From: GCA-2712985 sp964515905
GTDB lineage: Bacteria > Pseudomonadota > Alphaproteobacteria > UBA7887
DNA length: 64,000 bases
Assembly: GCA_964515905.1 (NCBI GenBank)
Contig: CAZEWK010000089.1
Location: 1 to 64,000, forward strand
Direction of reading: 5' to 3'
The translations under genes and the position numbers were made by a program. The notes beneath the pieces are model-generated. The model searched no databases. It was not told the DNA's origin and worked only from the letters and a program-made list of their open reading frames with translations. Below are positions 1 to 8,457 of this stretch, piece after piece (the stretch's first letter is position 1; each line of letters opens with the position of its first letter).

Positions 1-164
1 AATGCTTTCACAATTCTGGTAGTGGCAAAGGTAAGTTCATTCCCACTAATTTCAGCTTGAGCTTCCGATATGGGAAGGGTTCTGGTGATAGTGGGTAAAC
101 TTAGTGATATGGCTATTAAGGCTAGCCCACCAAAAACAGCCGTTGGCATAGTCACATTAAACAT
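1..164 (-). CDS. Partial exported/membrane protein, N-terminus only
   Basis: Reading the minus strand from an ATG at 164 gives about 54 codons that stay open to the window edge, so the gene is cut off. The first 30 residues include a hydrophobic stretch (AVFGGLALIAISLSLP) followed by a region ending SEAQAE, which looks like a signal peptide or N-terminal anchor. A strong GAGGAG-type ribosome site lies just upstream, around 170-177. Too little is present to name a family. Confidence 0.55.
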   Translation of the reverse strand, partial: MFNVTMPTAVFGGLALIAISLSLPTITRTLPISEAQAEISGNELTFATTRIVKA

Positions 165-266
165 CAATTTCTCCTCGTTAGCTGGTTAGGTTGGATCAAT
201 TAAACCTATATCCTCTCCTTTATTAGCCTTCAAAAGAGGTAATTAGGGTCAGTTGAAAAAAAGGCT

Positions 267-455
267 ATGCCCATACGACTAAGTGTCCAATTCAAGCAAG
301 ATAAGTCCATTTGTATCTATGAGAATAATGACATTATGGTCTCTGATGCATTCTTTACTTTTCCGAATGGGACAAAAGACGCTGTGATATATATTACACT
401 GCTTAAAAATGGCAAAATCTCTTGGGTTGAAACGAGTTCAACCCCTCTAACATAA
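267..455 (+). CDS. Small hypothetical protein
   Basis: A 62-residue frame in the gap between the broken edge gene and pssA. It has no hydrophobic segment and no motif I recognise. The sequence is polar and mixed (for example NGTKDAVIYITLLKNGK), which looks protein-like. The putative ribosome site (AAGG) sits only a few bases from the ATG, which is a weak signal. It may be a real orphan gene or a chance frame. Confidence 0.3.
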   Translation: MPIRLSVQFKQDKSICIYENNDIMVSDAFFTFPNGTKDAVIYITLLKNGKISWVETSSTPLT

Positions 456-537
456 AACATTTGTCATTGTATAAAGTAAAAACTAATTAAGAGACCTGCC
501 ATCATCTCTAACATTCGTGACCCGAGGCCCGAATTGA

Positions 538-1341
538 TTAGCCATTATCTCCAGAGTTAGAATCTTCCGAAGAACGTCTGAATTCATCCTCATTCTGTCT
601 TTTACGGAAAGATAAAACAGCGAATGGGATAGACGCTGAAAAAGCTATGATGAGAGCGGATAGGGTAAGCCACGGCTCAGTGATAAGTGCCGCAGCTAAC
701 AGCGCAACGCCAGCTAATGAAACCGTGACAAGCTTTTTTGGAACACGAATACGTTTAAAGGAATAAGTTGGGATTGGTGCAATCATTAATCCGGAAATCA
801 CGATCGTCCAGGGAAGCGTGAGCCACGTGGAACGGAAAAAATCCCACCCTGTTTCAACACCGAGGATTAAAGGCAACAAGACCATGCCCGCTGCTGCTGG
901 TGTGGCAACACCACTGAAATAATTGCTCGCCCAAACTGGAAGATTGGTTGCAACGGAGGCAACGTTGAAACGGGCTAATCTTAGGATTGAGCAAACCACA
1001 AATAAGATGGCGATAGCCCAACCAATACCACCCGCGTTATTAAGCGACCACAAATACATGATCATTACGGGAGCCACACCAAACGAAATAGCGTCAGCAA
1101 GAGAATCAAGTTGCCCACCAAGTTCCGTTTGTCCATCCATGAGTCGCGCCACGCGTCCATCCAGCGTGTCAAAAAGAGCGGCTGCCGCAATGAACAAAAT
1201 CGATATTTCCCATCTGTCTTGGAGGCCAAATCTAACAGCAGTAAGTCCGCAGCACAGCCCCAACGTGGTCAAGGCATTAGGCAAAACGCGGTTCAAACGA
1301 TCTCGTCGAAGTTGGCGTCTTTCGCTAGGGTTTGGGGCCAT
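538..1341 (-). CDS. pssA: CDP-diacylglycerol--serine O-phosphatidyltransferase
   Basis: Integral membrane enzyme that joins CDP-diacylglycerol and serine to make phosphatidylserine, the first step to phosphatidylethanolamine. The CDP-alcohol phosphatidyltransferase signature is complete near residue 60: DTLDGRVAR, then G, then two Asp in GGQLDSLADA. Several hydrophobic segments follow. An in-frame GTG lies at 1350, but the ATG at 1341 is preferred: it overlaps the psd stop as TAATG and has GGGAG ten bases upstream. The tail from about residue 245 is charged and probably cytosolic. It is co-transcribed with psd, which consumes its product. Confidence 0.93.
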   Translation of the reverse strand: MAPNPSERRQLRRDRLNRVLPNALTTLGLCCGLTAVRFGLQDRWEISILFIAAAALFDTLDGRVARLMDGQTELGGQLDSLADAISFGVAPVMIMYLWSLNNAGGIGWAIAILFVVCSILRLARFNVASVATNLPVWASNYFSGVATPAAAGMVLLPLILGVETGWDFFRSTWLTLPWTIVISGLMIAPIPTYSFKRIRVPKKLVTVSLAGVALLAAALITEPWLTLSALIIAFSASIPFAVLSFRKRQNEDEFRRSSEDSNSGDNG

Positions 1342-2027
1342 TAGCGCCACTCTCCCTTTTGGTCCTCTTGGCTGTTTTCCAATTGAGCAATAGCGGTTTC
1401 ACCGGCGACAGCCCGCTGACCGGGGACTGCAAGAAGCCGCGTGCCCTTGGGCAGATAAACATCGACACGACTTCCAAAACGGATCATGCCGTATCTGTCC
1501 CCGGCTCGAAGAAATTGCCCTTTGTCTGCCCAGCAGATAATACGCCGAGCAACCAAACCCGCAATTTGCACAAAGGTGACCTCTATACCTTTTCCTGTTT
1601 TTATTACTAAGGAACGGCGTTCATTATGTTCGCTTGCTTTGTCCAAAGACGCATTCAAAAATTTGCCAGGGCGATAGGAATTTTTAACTATTTCTCCATC
1701 GATAGGAATACGATTTACGTGACAGTCAAAAACGTTCATAAAAATACTGACCCGGCGCATTGGCGCGTCACCCATATCCAGCTCCGGAGGCAGTACAGCA
1801 TCATCTACTTTTTGAATGACGCCATCAGCGGGGCTAATAACTAATCCATTTCCAAGTGGTGTTACGCGGTCAGGATCGCGGAAGAAATATATGCACCAGC
1901 CAACAAGAATAACACCAATATAGCCTAACCACTGGGCAACGGTGAAAAAAATAATCGTTATAACAGTGAAAATTGCAATAAATAGATGACCCTCTGGCCT
2001 GACTTTAATAAATAGTGTCCTGAACAC
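1341..2027 (-). CDS. psd: Phosphatidylserine decarboxylase
   Basis: Converts phosphatidylserine to phosphatidylethanolamine. The protein is about 228 residues, the short alphaproteobacterial/archaeal Psd-related form rather than the longer E. coli form. An N-terminal hydrophobic pair (residues 15-45) anchors it. The C-terminal RFGSRVDVYLP carries the Gly-Ser pair where the proenzyme is known to self-cleave and form its pyruvoyl group. The start is a GTG with GGGAG a few bases upstream. Its stop overlaps the start of pssA, so the two lipid genes are translationally coupled. Confidence 0.93.
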   Translation of the reverse strand: MFRTLFIKVRPEGHLFIAIFTVITIIFFTVAQWLGYIGVILVGWCIYFFRDPDRVTPLGNGLVISPADGVIQKVDDAVLPPELDMGDAPMRRVSIFMNVFDCHVNRIPIDGEIVKNSYRPGKFLNASLDKASEHNERRSLVIKTGKGIEVTFVQIAGLVARRIICWADKGQFLRAGDRYGMIRFGSRVDVYLPKGTRLLAVPGQRAVAGETAIAQLENSQEDQKGEWR

Positions 2028-2047
2028 GTTTGCTCCCGTAAAACTAT

Positions 2048-2080
2048 AAAAAAATACCGCCCGTTGCCGAGCAGGGCGGC
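2048..2080 (-). terminator. Rho-independent terminator after the PhyH gene
   Basis: On the minus strand a CCGCCC (2079-2074) pairs with GGGCGG (2062-2057) across an 11-base loop and is followed shortly by a run of seven T. It lies 75 bases beyond the stop of the PhyH-type gene and just before psd, separating those transcription units. Confidence 0.8.
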
Positions 2081-2154
2081 CACATGATTACTTTACTTGT
2101 TCCCGTAGCTGGATGGGCCATCGGGGAACCGACAAACGACAAAGTCTTATTCCA

Positions 2155-3069
2155 TCACACGTCAAACCGGGTTCTGCCAACGGTGGCAGTGTCTGTCACT
2201 TGGAAACGCTCGACGGCGTCGTCGGCATCCATCATCTCCTTGACCCCAAGTACTCCCGGACCATTTCCAGCAGTGTCATTCAGAACATCATTAGGATGCT
2301 TATGATCGACAAATCCCAAATTAACGGTGGCAAGTTCATAGCCCATCAGGCGTTGCACCTCCTCTGGGTAAGTGCGAACCTCTTCCATCGGAACTGCCAG
2401 GTATTGGTTCTCTTCTTGCCGCAACCAACCCAGTGAATAATGCAGTGCCACACCACAACGGAAACTATTCGATTGGTTAGCGCCGCCCCCGTGTATCAAA
2501 CTTCCTGTGTAAATTAGAACCGATCCAGCGGGCATCTCTGCCTGAACAATCTCGGAACTCAAAGGTTTGCGGTCGTCGCTCCAAAGGTGACTGCCTGGTA
2601 CTATTCGTGTTGCTCCATTTTCCCGCGTAAAGTCGGTGACTGCCCACATTGTAGCCAAGGTAAGTGGCGGCGCCGGATTCTGTATGGGGTAAAATCCAGT
2701 GTCCCGGTGCATACTTTGAGTAGTCTCGCCAGGGGCCAAATGCATAACACCCGTATAGTTCAACTGATACCGTACACAGTGCGGTCGCAAGACAAGATCT
2801 GCAGTACTAAGGACAAGCTGATGAATTAGCATCTCTCTAGTGATAGGGCAGCGACTCAGAAGAGCACCAAATCGTTTGGTCTTATGGCCAAAGAAGGGAT
2901 CAGGATTACCAAGATCCACCGAATCCAGATGTGGGGCCAGTTGATCTGAAAGCGTACCAAGTTGTGCATCATCCAGAATGTCCCGAACGATTGCATATCC
3001 ATAGTCCGTAACCGACGCAGCGACCACCTTTGACGAAACGTCCACGCCAAAAGTTTGAAGAACCGCCAT
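2155..3069 (-). CDS. Phytanoyl-CoA dioxygenase (PhyH) family protein
   Basis: Predicted Fe(II)/2-oxoglutarate-dependent oxygenase of about 304 residues. The iron-binding facial triad is visible: His121 and Asp123 in MHRDTGF and a distal His193 in LIHGGGA. Arg204 in SFRCG is placed to bind 2-oxoglutarate. The reading frame extends to 3117, but the ATG at 3069 has AAGGA about eight bases upstream and gives a normal N-terminus. Substrate is unknown; the family hydroxylates fatty acyl-CoAs, small metabolites and natural products. It appears monocistronic, with a terminator downstream. Confidence 0.85.
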   Translation of the reverse strand: MAVLQTFGVDVSSKVVAASVTDYGYAIVRDILDDAQLGTLSDQLAPHLDSVDLGNPDPFFGHKTKRFGALLSRCPITREMLIHQLVLSTADLVLRPHCVRYQLNYTGVMHLAPGETTQSMHRDTGFYPIQNPAPPLTLATMWAVTDFTRENGATRIVPGSHLWSDDRKPLSSEIVQAEMPAGSVLIYTGSLIHGGGANQSNSFRCGVALHYSLGWLRQEENQYLAVPMEEVRTYPEEVQRLMGYELATVNLGFVDHKHPNDVLNDTAGNGPGVLGVKEMMDADDAVERFQVTDTATVGRTRFDV

Positions 3070-3336
3070 TTCGTTATCCTTACGTAGGCCAACCAGAAAT
3101 ATATTGGCTGAGGTCAAAACTTTCTAACTTGCCTGTACCGACCCACCTTTACCGTAGGTCGCTATGAATCTTCCGTCAACACGGTAGCTTAAGTGTGTTG
3201 AAACAATTGGGCCCTTACAATTGGCGTAACAATTGCAAATTCTTTTGCACCAGCATCAACCCACGCTCTCCAATTACCAAAAGAATCGTCAAACATAGCG
3301 GATAAAATAAAGTTAGGTATTTCAAGTACATTTTTG

Positions 3337-4704
3337 TTACGAGGCGTACTTTTTCCGCAGCTTAGCAGAGACCTTGCTCTTAGCCGAGAACCTCATGCCT
3401 CCAAGCCATGCCTCGCGAATCCTCCCTTTAGATCCCCTAACTAATCGTGCTTTTTCACCCAAATTCCCCAGACCGGGGCTCGCGCAGATCCTTCCGTGGT
3501 CCTTATCGGTTAGGATGATTTCTGTCGCATCTTGGAACGGTATTTGGAGGCTTGGATCAATTGCTAGCACGCCATCTCCCATGGGGATAAAATCGAGTGT
3601 TCGCCAAAGATCCCACCACCGGCCACTCCATTTCTTCGCGTTAGCGCTTGGAGCCCCCTTTTTTGCAAACATTTGGAGAATATAAAGCAAGGCATCGGAC
3701 CAGACGCTCGATGGTCCATCTACTGAGTTCGTAAGTACCGAAATAGATATATCGCGTCCGGGCACTACTACTGTTCTTGTTAAGAATCCTGGGAAGACTC
3801 CCATATGACCAAACCAATCCCAATGTCCCGTTTTACCTATCATGGTCCCAAGACCGTAGTAACGCTTTGCGTAATCGGAAACGTTTTCCCAATGGATACG
3901 GGTCATTTCATTACGACTTGCTCGAGTTAAAACGCTCTTTTTTGCGTTGCTCTCAAGTGTCGAAAAAAAGAGTGCGAGATCTGACGCCGTAGATAAAAAA
4001 CCTGTTGCTGGAGCCAGGGCGTTGGTCGGATTATCGCCCGGTATTACAACCCGGTAGCCCAATGGTAATTTTCGACTATGCCCTTGAGCTGTGAGAACAT
4101 TGCGTGGTGTGCGTGTGTCAGGCAAAGTTTCCTGGAGCTTGCTGCCGTCCACAATAAGGCGTTGTACATAATCGCAATACGACTCCCCGGTAATGGACTC
4201 AATAATCAACCCGATGAGCCCGAAAGCATGATTAGAATATTTAAACTGCGTACCAGATTCGAGAGTAAGCGATTCCGTTAACGCGGTGCGAAGTTCTTTT
4301 TCCCCCAAGAAGGGGCCACCGTCACCCCAGTAAACAGCGTCGTCGCCGTCTCTGATGATACCAGAGCTATGGGACAACAATTGTGAAATTTTTGTCTGGG
4401 CAACCGCAGGGTGTAGGTCGCCGACGTAGAGACCAGCAGAATCGTCAAGCCGCAGCATACCTTTTTCACAAAGGCGCAAAATAGCCGCCGCAGTGAACGT
4501 CTTGGAGTGTGAAGCTACTCTGAATCGATGACGTGGGGTGAGCTTTTGTCCAGTTGTGATGTTGGCAACGCCAAAGGCCTCTTCCAGAACAATCTTTCCT
4601 TTGGAAGCAACGGCAACGACGCATCCAGGTTGTTCTGTCAACTGCATTTGAAAGTCGAGCCACTCGGGAATATAGAGCAGAGCAGCCTTAAGCCAAGATT
4701 CCAT
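3337..4704 (-). CDS. Beta-lactamase-fold serine hydrolase
   Basis: A 455-residue member of the class C beta-lactamase / penicillin-binding-protein-like family. The SxxK nucleophile motif is SHSK at residues 65-68 and the YxN motif is YSN at 156-158. No signal peptide is evident, so it is probably cytoplasmic and more likely an esterase or peptidase than a drug-resistance enzyme. About 90 C-terminal residues extend beyond the catalytic domain. It lies 9 bases after the M20 deacylase and is probably co-transcribed with it, suggesting joint peptide or amide breakdown. Confidence 0.85.
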   Translation of the reverse strand: MESWLKAALLYIPEWLDFQMQLTEQPGCVVAVASKGKIVLEEAFGVANITTGQKLTPRHRFRVASHSKTFTAAAILRLCEKGMLRLDDSAGLYVGDLHPAVAQTKISQLLSHSSGIIRDGDDAVYWGDGGPFLGEKELRTALTESLTLESGTQFKYSNHAFGLIGLIIESITGESYCDYVQRLIVDGSKLQETLPDTRTPRNVLTAQGHSRKLPLGYRVVIPGDNPTNALAPATGFLSTASDLALFFSTLESNAKKSVLTRASRNEMTRIHWENVSDYAKRYYGLGTMIGKTGHWDWFGHMGVFPGFLTRTVVVPGRDISISVLTNSVDGPSSVWSDALLYILQMFAKKGAPSANAKKWSGRWWDLWRTLDFIPMGDGVLAIDPSLQIPFQDATEIILTDKDHGRICASPGLGNLGEKARLVRGSKGRIREAWLGGMRFSAKSKVSAKLRKKYAS

Positions 4705-4713
4705 AATCGTCTC

Positions 4714-5856
4714 CTAGCGGTTATTCCAGCTTCGACTAATTTCGATGTAAGCAGTCTCAGCTTCTGCAATTTTGTCTACGACACAATATTCGTCTGTTTT
4801 GTGAGCCATATAGGGTTCACCAGGACCCAGGATGAGAGTTGGGGCGCCCCCGTAAGCAGGCGTCAGCACTGAGGCATCCGTGAAGCCCGTGCCAGTCTTG
4901 TATTCAGGAATTTCCCCTTGAATTCCGGTGATGATTTCGTTGACCTCCTGCACCCATTCATCGGCTGAATTAGTTAGCACACCATCCACGTCGATCACCG
5001 GTTCTAGATCCACCTGGTCCCCAAGATATCCAGACAATTGAGTTTGCAATGTATGATGGCTTTGGTCGGGTATGGTCCGAATGTCAATCCCTATCTCCGT
5101 TAAGTCAGGGACAGAATTTATATTCATGCCGCCATGTACAGTCCCCACATTGAGTGTTGGTTTTCCGAGTACTTCATGGCGAGCAATATTAAAATCAAAA
5201 TCTTCTAATTGGGTAATAGCGCGAGCGGCCTTGTAAACTGCATTATCACCGTCTTCGGGACGTGAACCATGCGCAGTAACTCCTTTAGTCGTAGCCTTTA
5301 GCCAGAGTGCACCCTTATGACCAATGCGGGGTTTGTTCGATGTTGGCTCCCCAACTACGATGGCTCCTGCGTCACCTAGTGCACTGCCAAGTTCCGCAAG
5401 GTGGTACGCTCCTTCGCAGCCGGTTTCTTCGCCTGCCGTAATAACGAGAACTACGCCTGGTCCATTTGTGACTTCTCCCGAGACGTGCAAAGCAGCAGTA
5501 ACGAATGCAGCTACTCCACTTTTCATGTCGGTGGTCCCGCGGCCGTAGAGTTTGCCGTCCGCAATCTCTCCAGCAAAGGGATCGACAGACCAAGGTGCCC
5601 CACCTAAGGGTACGACGTCTAGGTGTCCAGTAAAACATATAGGCTTACTATCAGGGGTGCCGCCAATGCGAGCCACCAGGCTTGTTCGAGTATCAGCGAA
5701 TTCGTGGTACGAAACGGAGAAACCACCAGCCTCCAACAGGCTTCCAAGAAGCTGAGCGCAGGGCCGTTCATTCCCCGGAGGGTTAATGGTGTCGAAGCGC
5801 ACCAACGTTCGAGTTAGTTCCAAAGGATCTGGGATATCGATATTCAATTTATTCAC
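4714..5856 (-). CDS. M20 family deacylase (ArgE/DapE-like)
   Basis: Zinc-dependent amidohydrolase of 380 residues resembling acetylornithine deacetylase and succinyl-diaminopimelate desuccinylase. Metal and catalytic residues are present: His78 and Asp80 in GHLDVVPLG, Asp110 in GRGTTDMKSG, and Glu143-Glu144 in TAGEETG, plus a late His in YMAHKTDEY. The exact substrate cannot be read from sequence. It is immediately upstream of the serine hydrolase, so a catabolic role on an N-acyl amino acid or peptide is as likely as arginine synthesis. Confidence 0.88.
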   Translation of the reverse strand: MNKLNIDIPDPLELTRTLVRFDTINPPGNERPCAQLLGSLLEAGGFSVSYHEFADTRTSLVARIGGTPDSKPICFTGHLDVVPLGGAPWSVDPFAGEIADGKLYGRGTTDMKSGVAAFVTAALHVSGEVTNGPGVVLVITAGEETGCEGAYHLAELGSALGDAGAIVVGEPTSNKPRIGHKGALWLKATTKGVTAHGSRPEDGDNAVYKAARAITQLEDFDFNIARHEVLGKPTLNVGTVHGGMNINSVPDLTEIGIDIRTIPDQSHHTLQTQLSGYLGDQVDLEPVIDVDGVLTNSADEWVQEVNEIITGIQGEIPEYKTGTGFTDASVLTPAYGGAPTLILGPGEPYMAHKTDEYCVVDKIAEAETAYIEISRSWNNR

Positions 5857-6180
5857 CTGTTCGTCCGATGATGGATAGTAAAATGGAGTGCAGATACGTT
5901 ATCATGGCGTCAAACTAGAGACTAGGCTTGAGCCCCACCAAAGAGGTCTACAAATTGATGAAAAATCTAGTGTATAAAACTCCCAAGAAGTTATTCACCT
6001 TCTTCGAGCGCAAACAAACCTCGACCACCACGGACAAAAGTTATGGGTTTAACTGGTTCAAACCCTATCGGGTGGGAAGTTCCCTGCAACAAACCAAAAA
6101 ATTATGAATAAAACCGAAGTGGCCGGCCACTTCCGAGCCAAAGGGCGCTAATTTAAACAAAAATAAAAGGAGGATAGAAA
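5857..6180. other. Divergent intergenic region
   Basis: 324 bases between the minus-strand M20 deacylase and the plus-strand SDR operon, so it should hold both promoters. A small inverted repeat AAGAAG...CTTCTT lies around 5989-6004. The plus-strand end carries a strong AAAGGAGG ribosome site for the SDR gene. I see no gene or RNA. Confidence 0.5.
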
Positions 6181-7008
6181 ATGAGACTAAAAGGAAAAGT
6201 AGCTCTCATAACAGGCGCCGGTCGCGGTCATGCTGAAGCCGTTGCACGGCGCTTTGCCGAAGAAGGAGCGACAGTTTCTATCTGCGATATTCTCCCAGTT
6301 CGCGAGCTGGAGGAACAAGTTGGTTCCACAATTAAGGAAGGAGGAGGCAAAGTCCTATGCTTCCAGACGGATGTTTCCAAAGAGAACCAAGTGCAAGAGA
6401 TGGTAGAAAAAACGCTGCAACAGTTTGGAACCATCGATATCCTTGCCAATATCGTTGGTATTGCTGGGCCCACCAAAGATGTCTGGAACATGAGCTTAGC
6501 TGAGTGGAAGCAAACACTGGACGTAAATCTTGACTCAGTCTTCCTCTGCTGCAGAGCAGTTCTTCCTGAAATGATCCGCAAACGATCAGGAAAAATCATA
6601 AATTTCAGTTCGGGCACGGGGAAGCAGCCCCTTTCTCACCGAGCTCCTTACGCAACATCAAAAATGGGTGTGATAGGCTTTACACGCACTTTGGCGGCTG
6701 ATGTGGGACGTTACAACATTTCCGTCAACGCCATCTGCCCTGGTCAACACGAGGACCGAACGGCAGAACTCATTAAAGCCAGGGCAGAATACATGAACCA
6801 ACCTTTTGATGAGGATACCTTCAGGAAAGATTTTACAGCGACCAATCCGAAACGGGTGCTAGCAGGTCGATGGTGTGCCGACGAAGGATATTCGGAAAAG
6901 AGCTCCGGCCCGGAAGATGCGGCCTCCTTAGCCGTTTTTCTTGCCTCTGAGGATTCTCCAAATATAACTGGCCAGGATATAAATACCGGTGGCTCTGTAA
7001 TGTGGTAG
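6181..7008 (+). CDS. Short-chain dehydrogenase/reductase
   Basis: A 275-residue NAD(P)-dependent oxidoreductase with a Rossmann fold. The cofactor motif is TGAGRGHA at 11-18, where the family usually ends in Gly, so the last glycine of TGxxxGxG is replaced by Ala. The catalytic Tyr-x3-Lys is YATSK. An insertion around residues 190-235 precedes the usual C-terminal NITGQDI...GG segment. It is followed 53 bases later by an enolase-superfamily gene, suggesting a shared sugar-acid or hydroxy-acid pathway. The start has a near-perfect AAAGGAGG site. Confidence 0.88.
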   Translation: MRLKGKVALITGAGRGHAEAVARRFAEEGATVSICDILPVRELEEQVGSTIKEGGGKVLCFQTDVSKENQVQEMVEKTLQQFGTIDILANIVGIAGPTKDVWNMSLAEWKQTLDVNLDSVFLCCRAVLPEMIRKRSGKIINFSSGTGKQPLSHRAPYATSKMGVIGFTRTLAADVGRYNISVNAICPGQHEDRTAELIKARAEYMNQPFDEDTFRKDFTATNPKRVLAGRWCADEGYSEKSSGPEDAASLAVFLASEDSPNITGQDINTGGSVMW

Positions 7009-7061
7009 TCAAAAAGGCATAAACGCCTTTCCCACAGAAATTTTACGAAAGGAGGTACCAA

Positions 7062-8201
7062 GTGAAAGTGACAGAAGTGAAAACCACAGTCGTGGAGGCT
7101 GAAAAACCGTATATAGGTGGCCGATACTTCCTCTTCTTAGAGTTGCTGACAGACGAAGGTATTACAGGCATAGGAGAACGTATTGCTGGGAGTGCATTTT
7201 CTAATCGGCCCCAGGATTTGAAGTCTCAGGTCAGCCTAATAAAGGAGTTGGTGGGTCAAATTGTTCTGGGCGAGGACCCGCTAAACACGGAACTCATTTG
7301 GGACAAGATGTACGGTACCTGGCACGATTTGCGACATCCTAGTTTGTACGCCACTCCAGCCATCAGCGCTATCGATATGGCACTTTGGGACATCAAAGGT
7401 AAGGCAGCAAACATGCCAATTTATCAGTTGTTAGGGGGCCAGTATCACAAACAATTGCGGGCATACGCCTACATGCCGGATGTAGACCTAGATAAATACC
7501 CGGAGAAAGCCGGCGAAGTTGCGCTCCAATTACTTGAGGAAGGTAATACGGCATGCAAACTAGACCCCTTTATGCCTTTGCACCCTATTCGGGATATTCC
7601 CTTGTGGAAAATTGAACACGCAGCAAAGATCTTCCAAAGTATTCGGGACGCTGTCGGTAACCGGTTGGAAGTTGCAATTGGAACACACGGCCAAATGCCT
7701 ACCTATAGTGCTATTCGCGTTGCCCATTACTTGGAGCCTTATAATCCGTTCTGGTTTGAAGAACCAATTATGCCAGAAAATATTAGTGAAATGGCGCGAA
7801 TAGCTGCCCACACTTGCATACCCATTGCCACCGGTGAACGCCTAGTGACAAAATATGAGTTTTCAGAAGTTTTGGAAAAACAGGCAGCCCAAATTCTCCA
7901 GCTTGATGTTGGTCAGTGCGGTGGGATCACTGAGGCAAAAAAGATTGCAAGTATGGCGGAGGCACATTACGCAATGATAGCACCCCACATGTACTGCGGA
8001 CCGGTTGTGTTTGCAGCAGCAATACAGGTAGATACCTGTTCCCCCAACTTCCTTATCCAGGAGGCCAACCAGGGCCCGTTGCATAAGAAACTTTTTAAAG
8101 AACCCCTGGTCTTCGAGAATGGTCATATCATACCTCCCAAGGGCCCCGGGCTTGGTATTGAGTTTGACCAAGACGTACTAAAGTCACACCTGGTGGAATA
8201 A
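7062..8201 (+). CDS. Mandelate racemase/enolase superfamily protein (galactonate dehydratase-like)
   Basis: A 379-residue enolase-superfamily enzyme, probably a sugar-acid dehydratase. Comparison by spacing with E. coli D-galactonate dehydratase matches Glu233 (WFEEP), Glu259 (TGERL), Asp282 and His309 (IAPHM) to its ligands and catalytic dyad, and His209 to its His185. The first metal ligand, Asp183 in that enzyme, falls on Gly207 here (IGTHG), so the metal site is altered. The start is GTG with GGAGG six bases upstream. The upstream SDR gene probably acts in the same pathway. Confidence 0.87.
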   Translation: MKVTEVKTTVVEAEKPYIGGRYFLFLELLTDEGITGIGERIAGSAFSNRPQDLKSQVSLIKELVGQIVLGEDPLNTELIWDKMYGTWHDLRHPSLYATPAISAIDMALWDIKGKAANMPIYQLLGGQYHKQLRAYAYMPDVDLDKYPEKAGEVALQLLEEGNTACKLDPFMPLHPIRDIPLWKIEHAAKIFQSIRDAVGNRLEVAIGTHGQMPTYSAIRVAHYLEPYNPFWFEEPIMPENISEMARIAAHTCIPIATGERLVTKYEFSEVLEKQAAQILQLDVGQCGGITEAKKIASMAEAHYAMIAPHMYCGPVVFAAAIQVDTCSPNFLIQEANQGPLHKKLFKEPLVFENGHIIPPKGPGLGIEFDQDVLKSHLVE

Positions 8202-8457
8202 AACAGAGCACTACTCTGCTCTATACTCTTAAGCAAGTAAGACCGCGATATAGTTTATTCTTGTAATATGAGAAATCAGTTTTTGTTTGTTAGTAACTAT
8301 CGTGAAGTTTTAGGATAATACTTTCCTTAGGCAATTAACCAACTCGTAACTTAGCAAAGCGATGAGAATGATCTGTTTTTTGATTATATCATTGAACCTT
8401 TTAATAGGTGATAATTCCATAAAACATTAAAGAGAAATTTCTGCCTTGGAGGGTGAT

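Noticed and set aside
923..1393. Plus-strand frame of 156 residues opposite pssA
   Set aside because: It lies wholly antisense to the pssA/psd genes, which have clear motifs, and its translation shows no family pattern.
3337..4704. Antibiotic-resistance beta-lactamase
   Set aside because: No signal peptide, a long extra C-terminal region and a deacylase partner point to another hydrolase role.
8205..8222. AGAGCA/TGCTCT hairpin after the enolase-superfamily gene
   Set aside because: Short stem without a following T run; not strong enough to call as a terminator.
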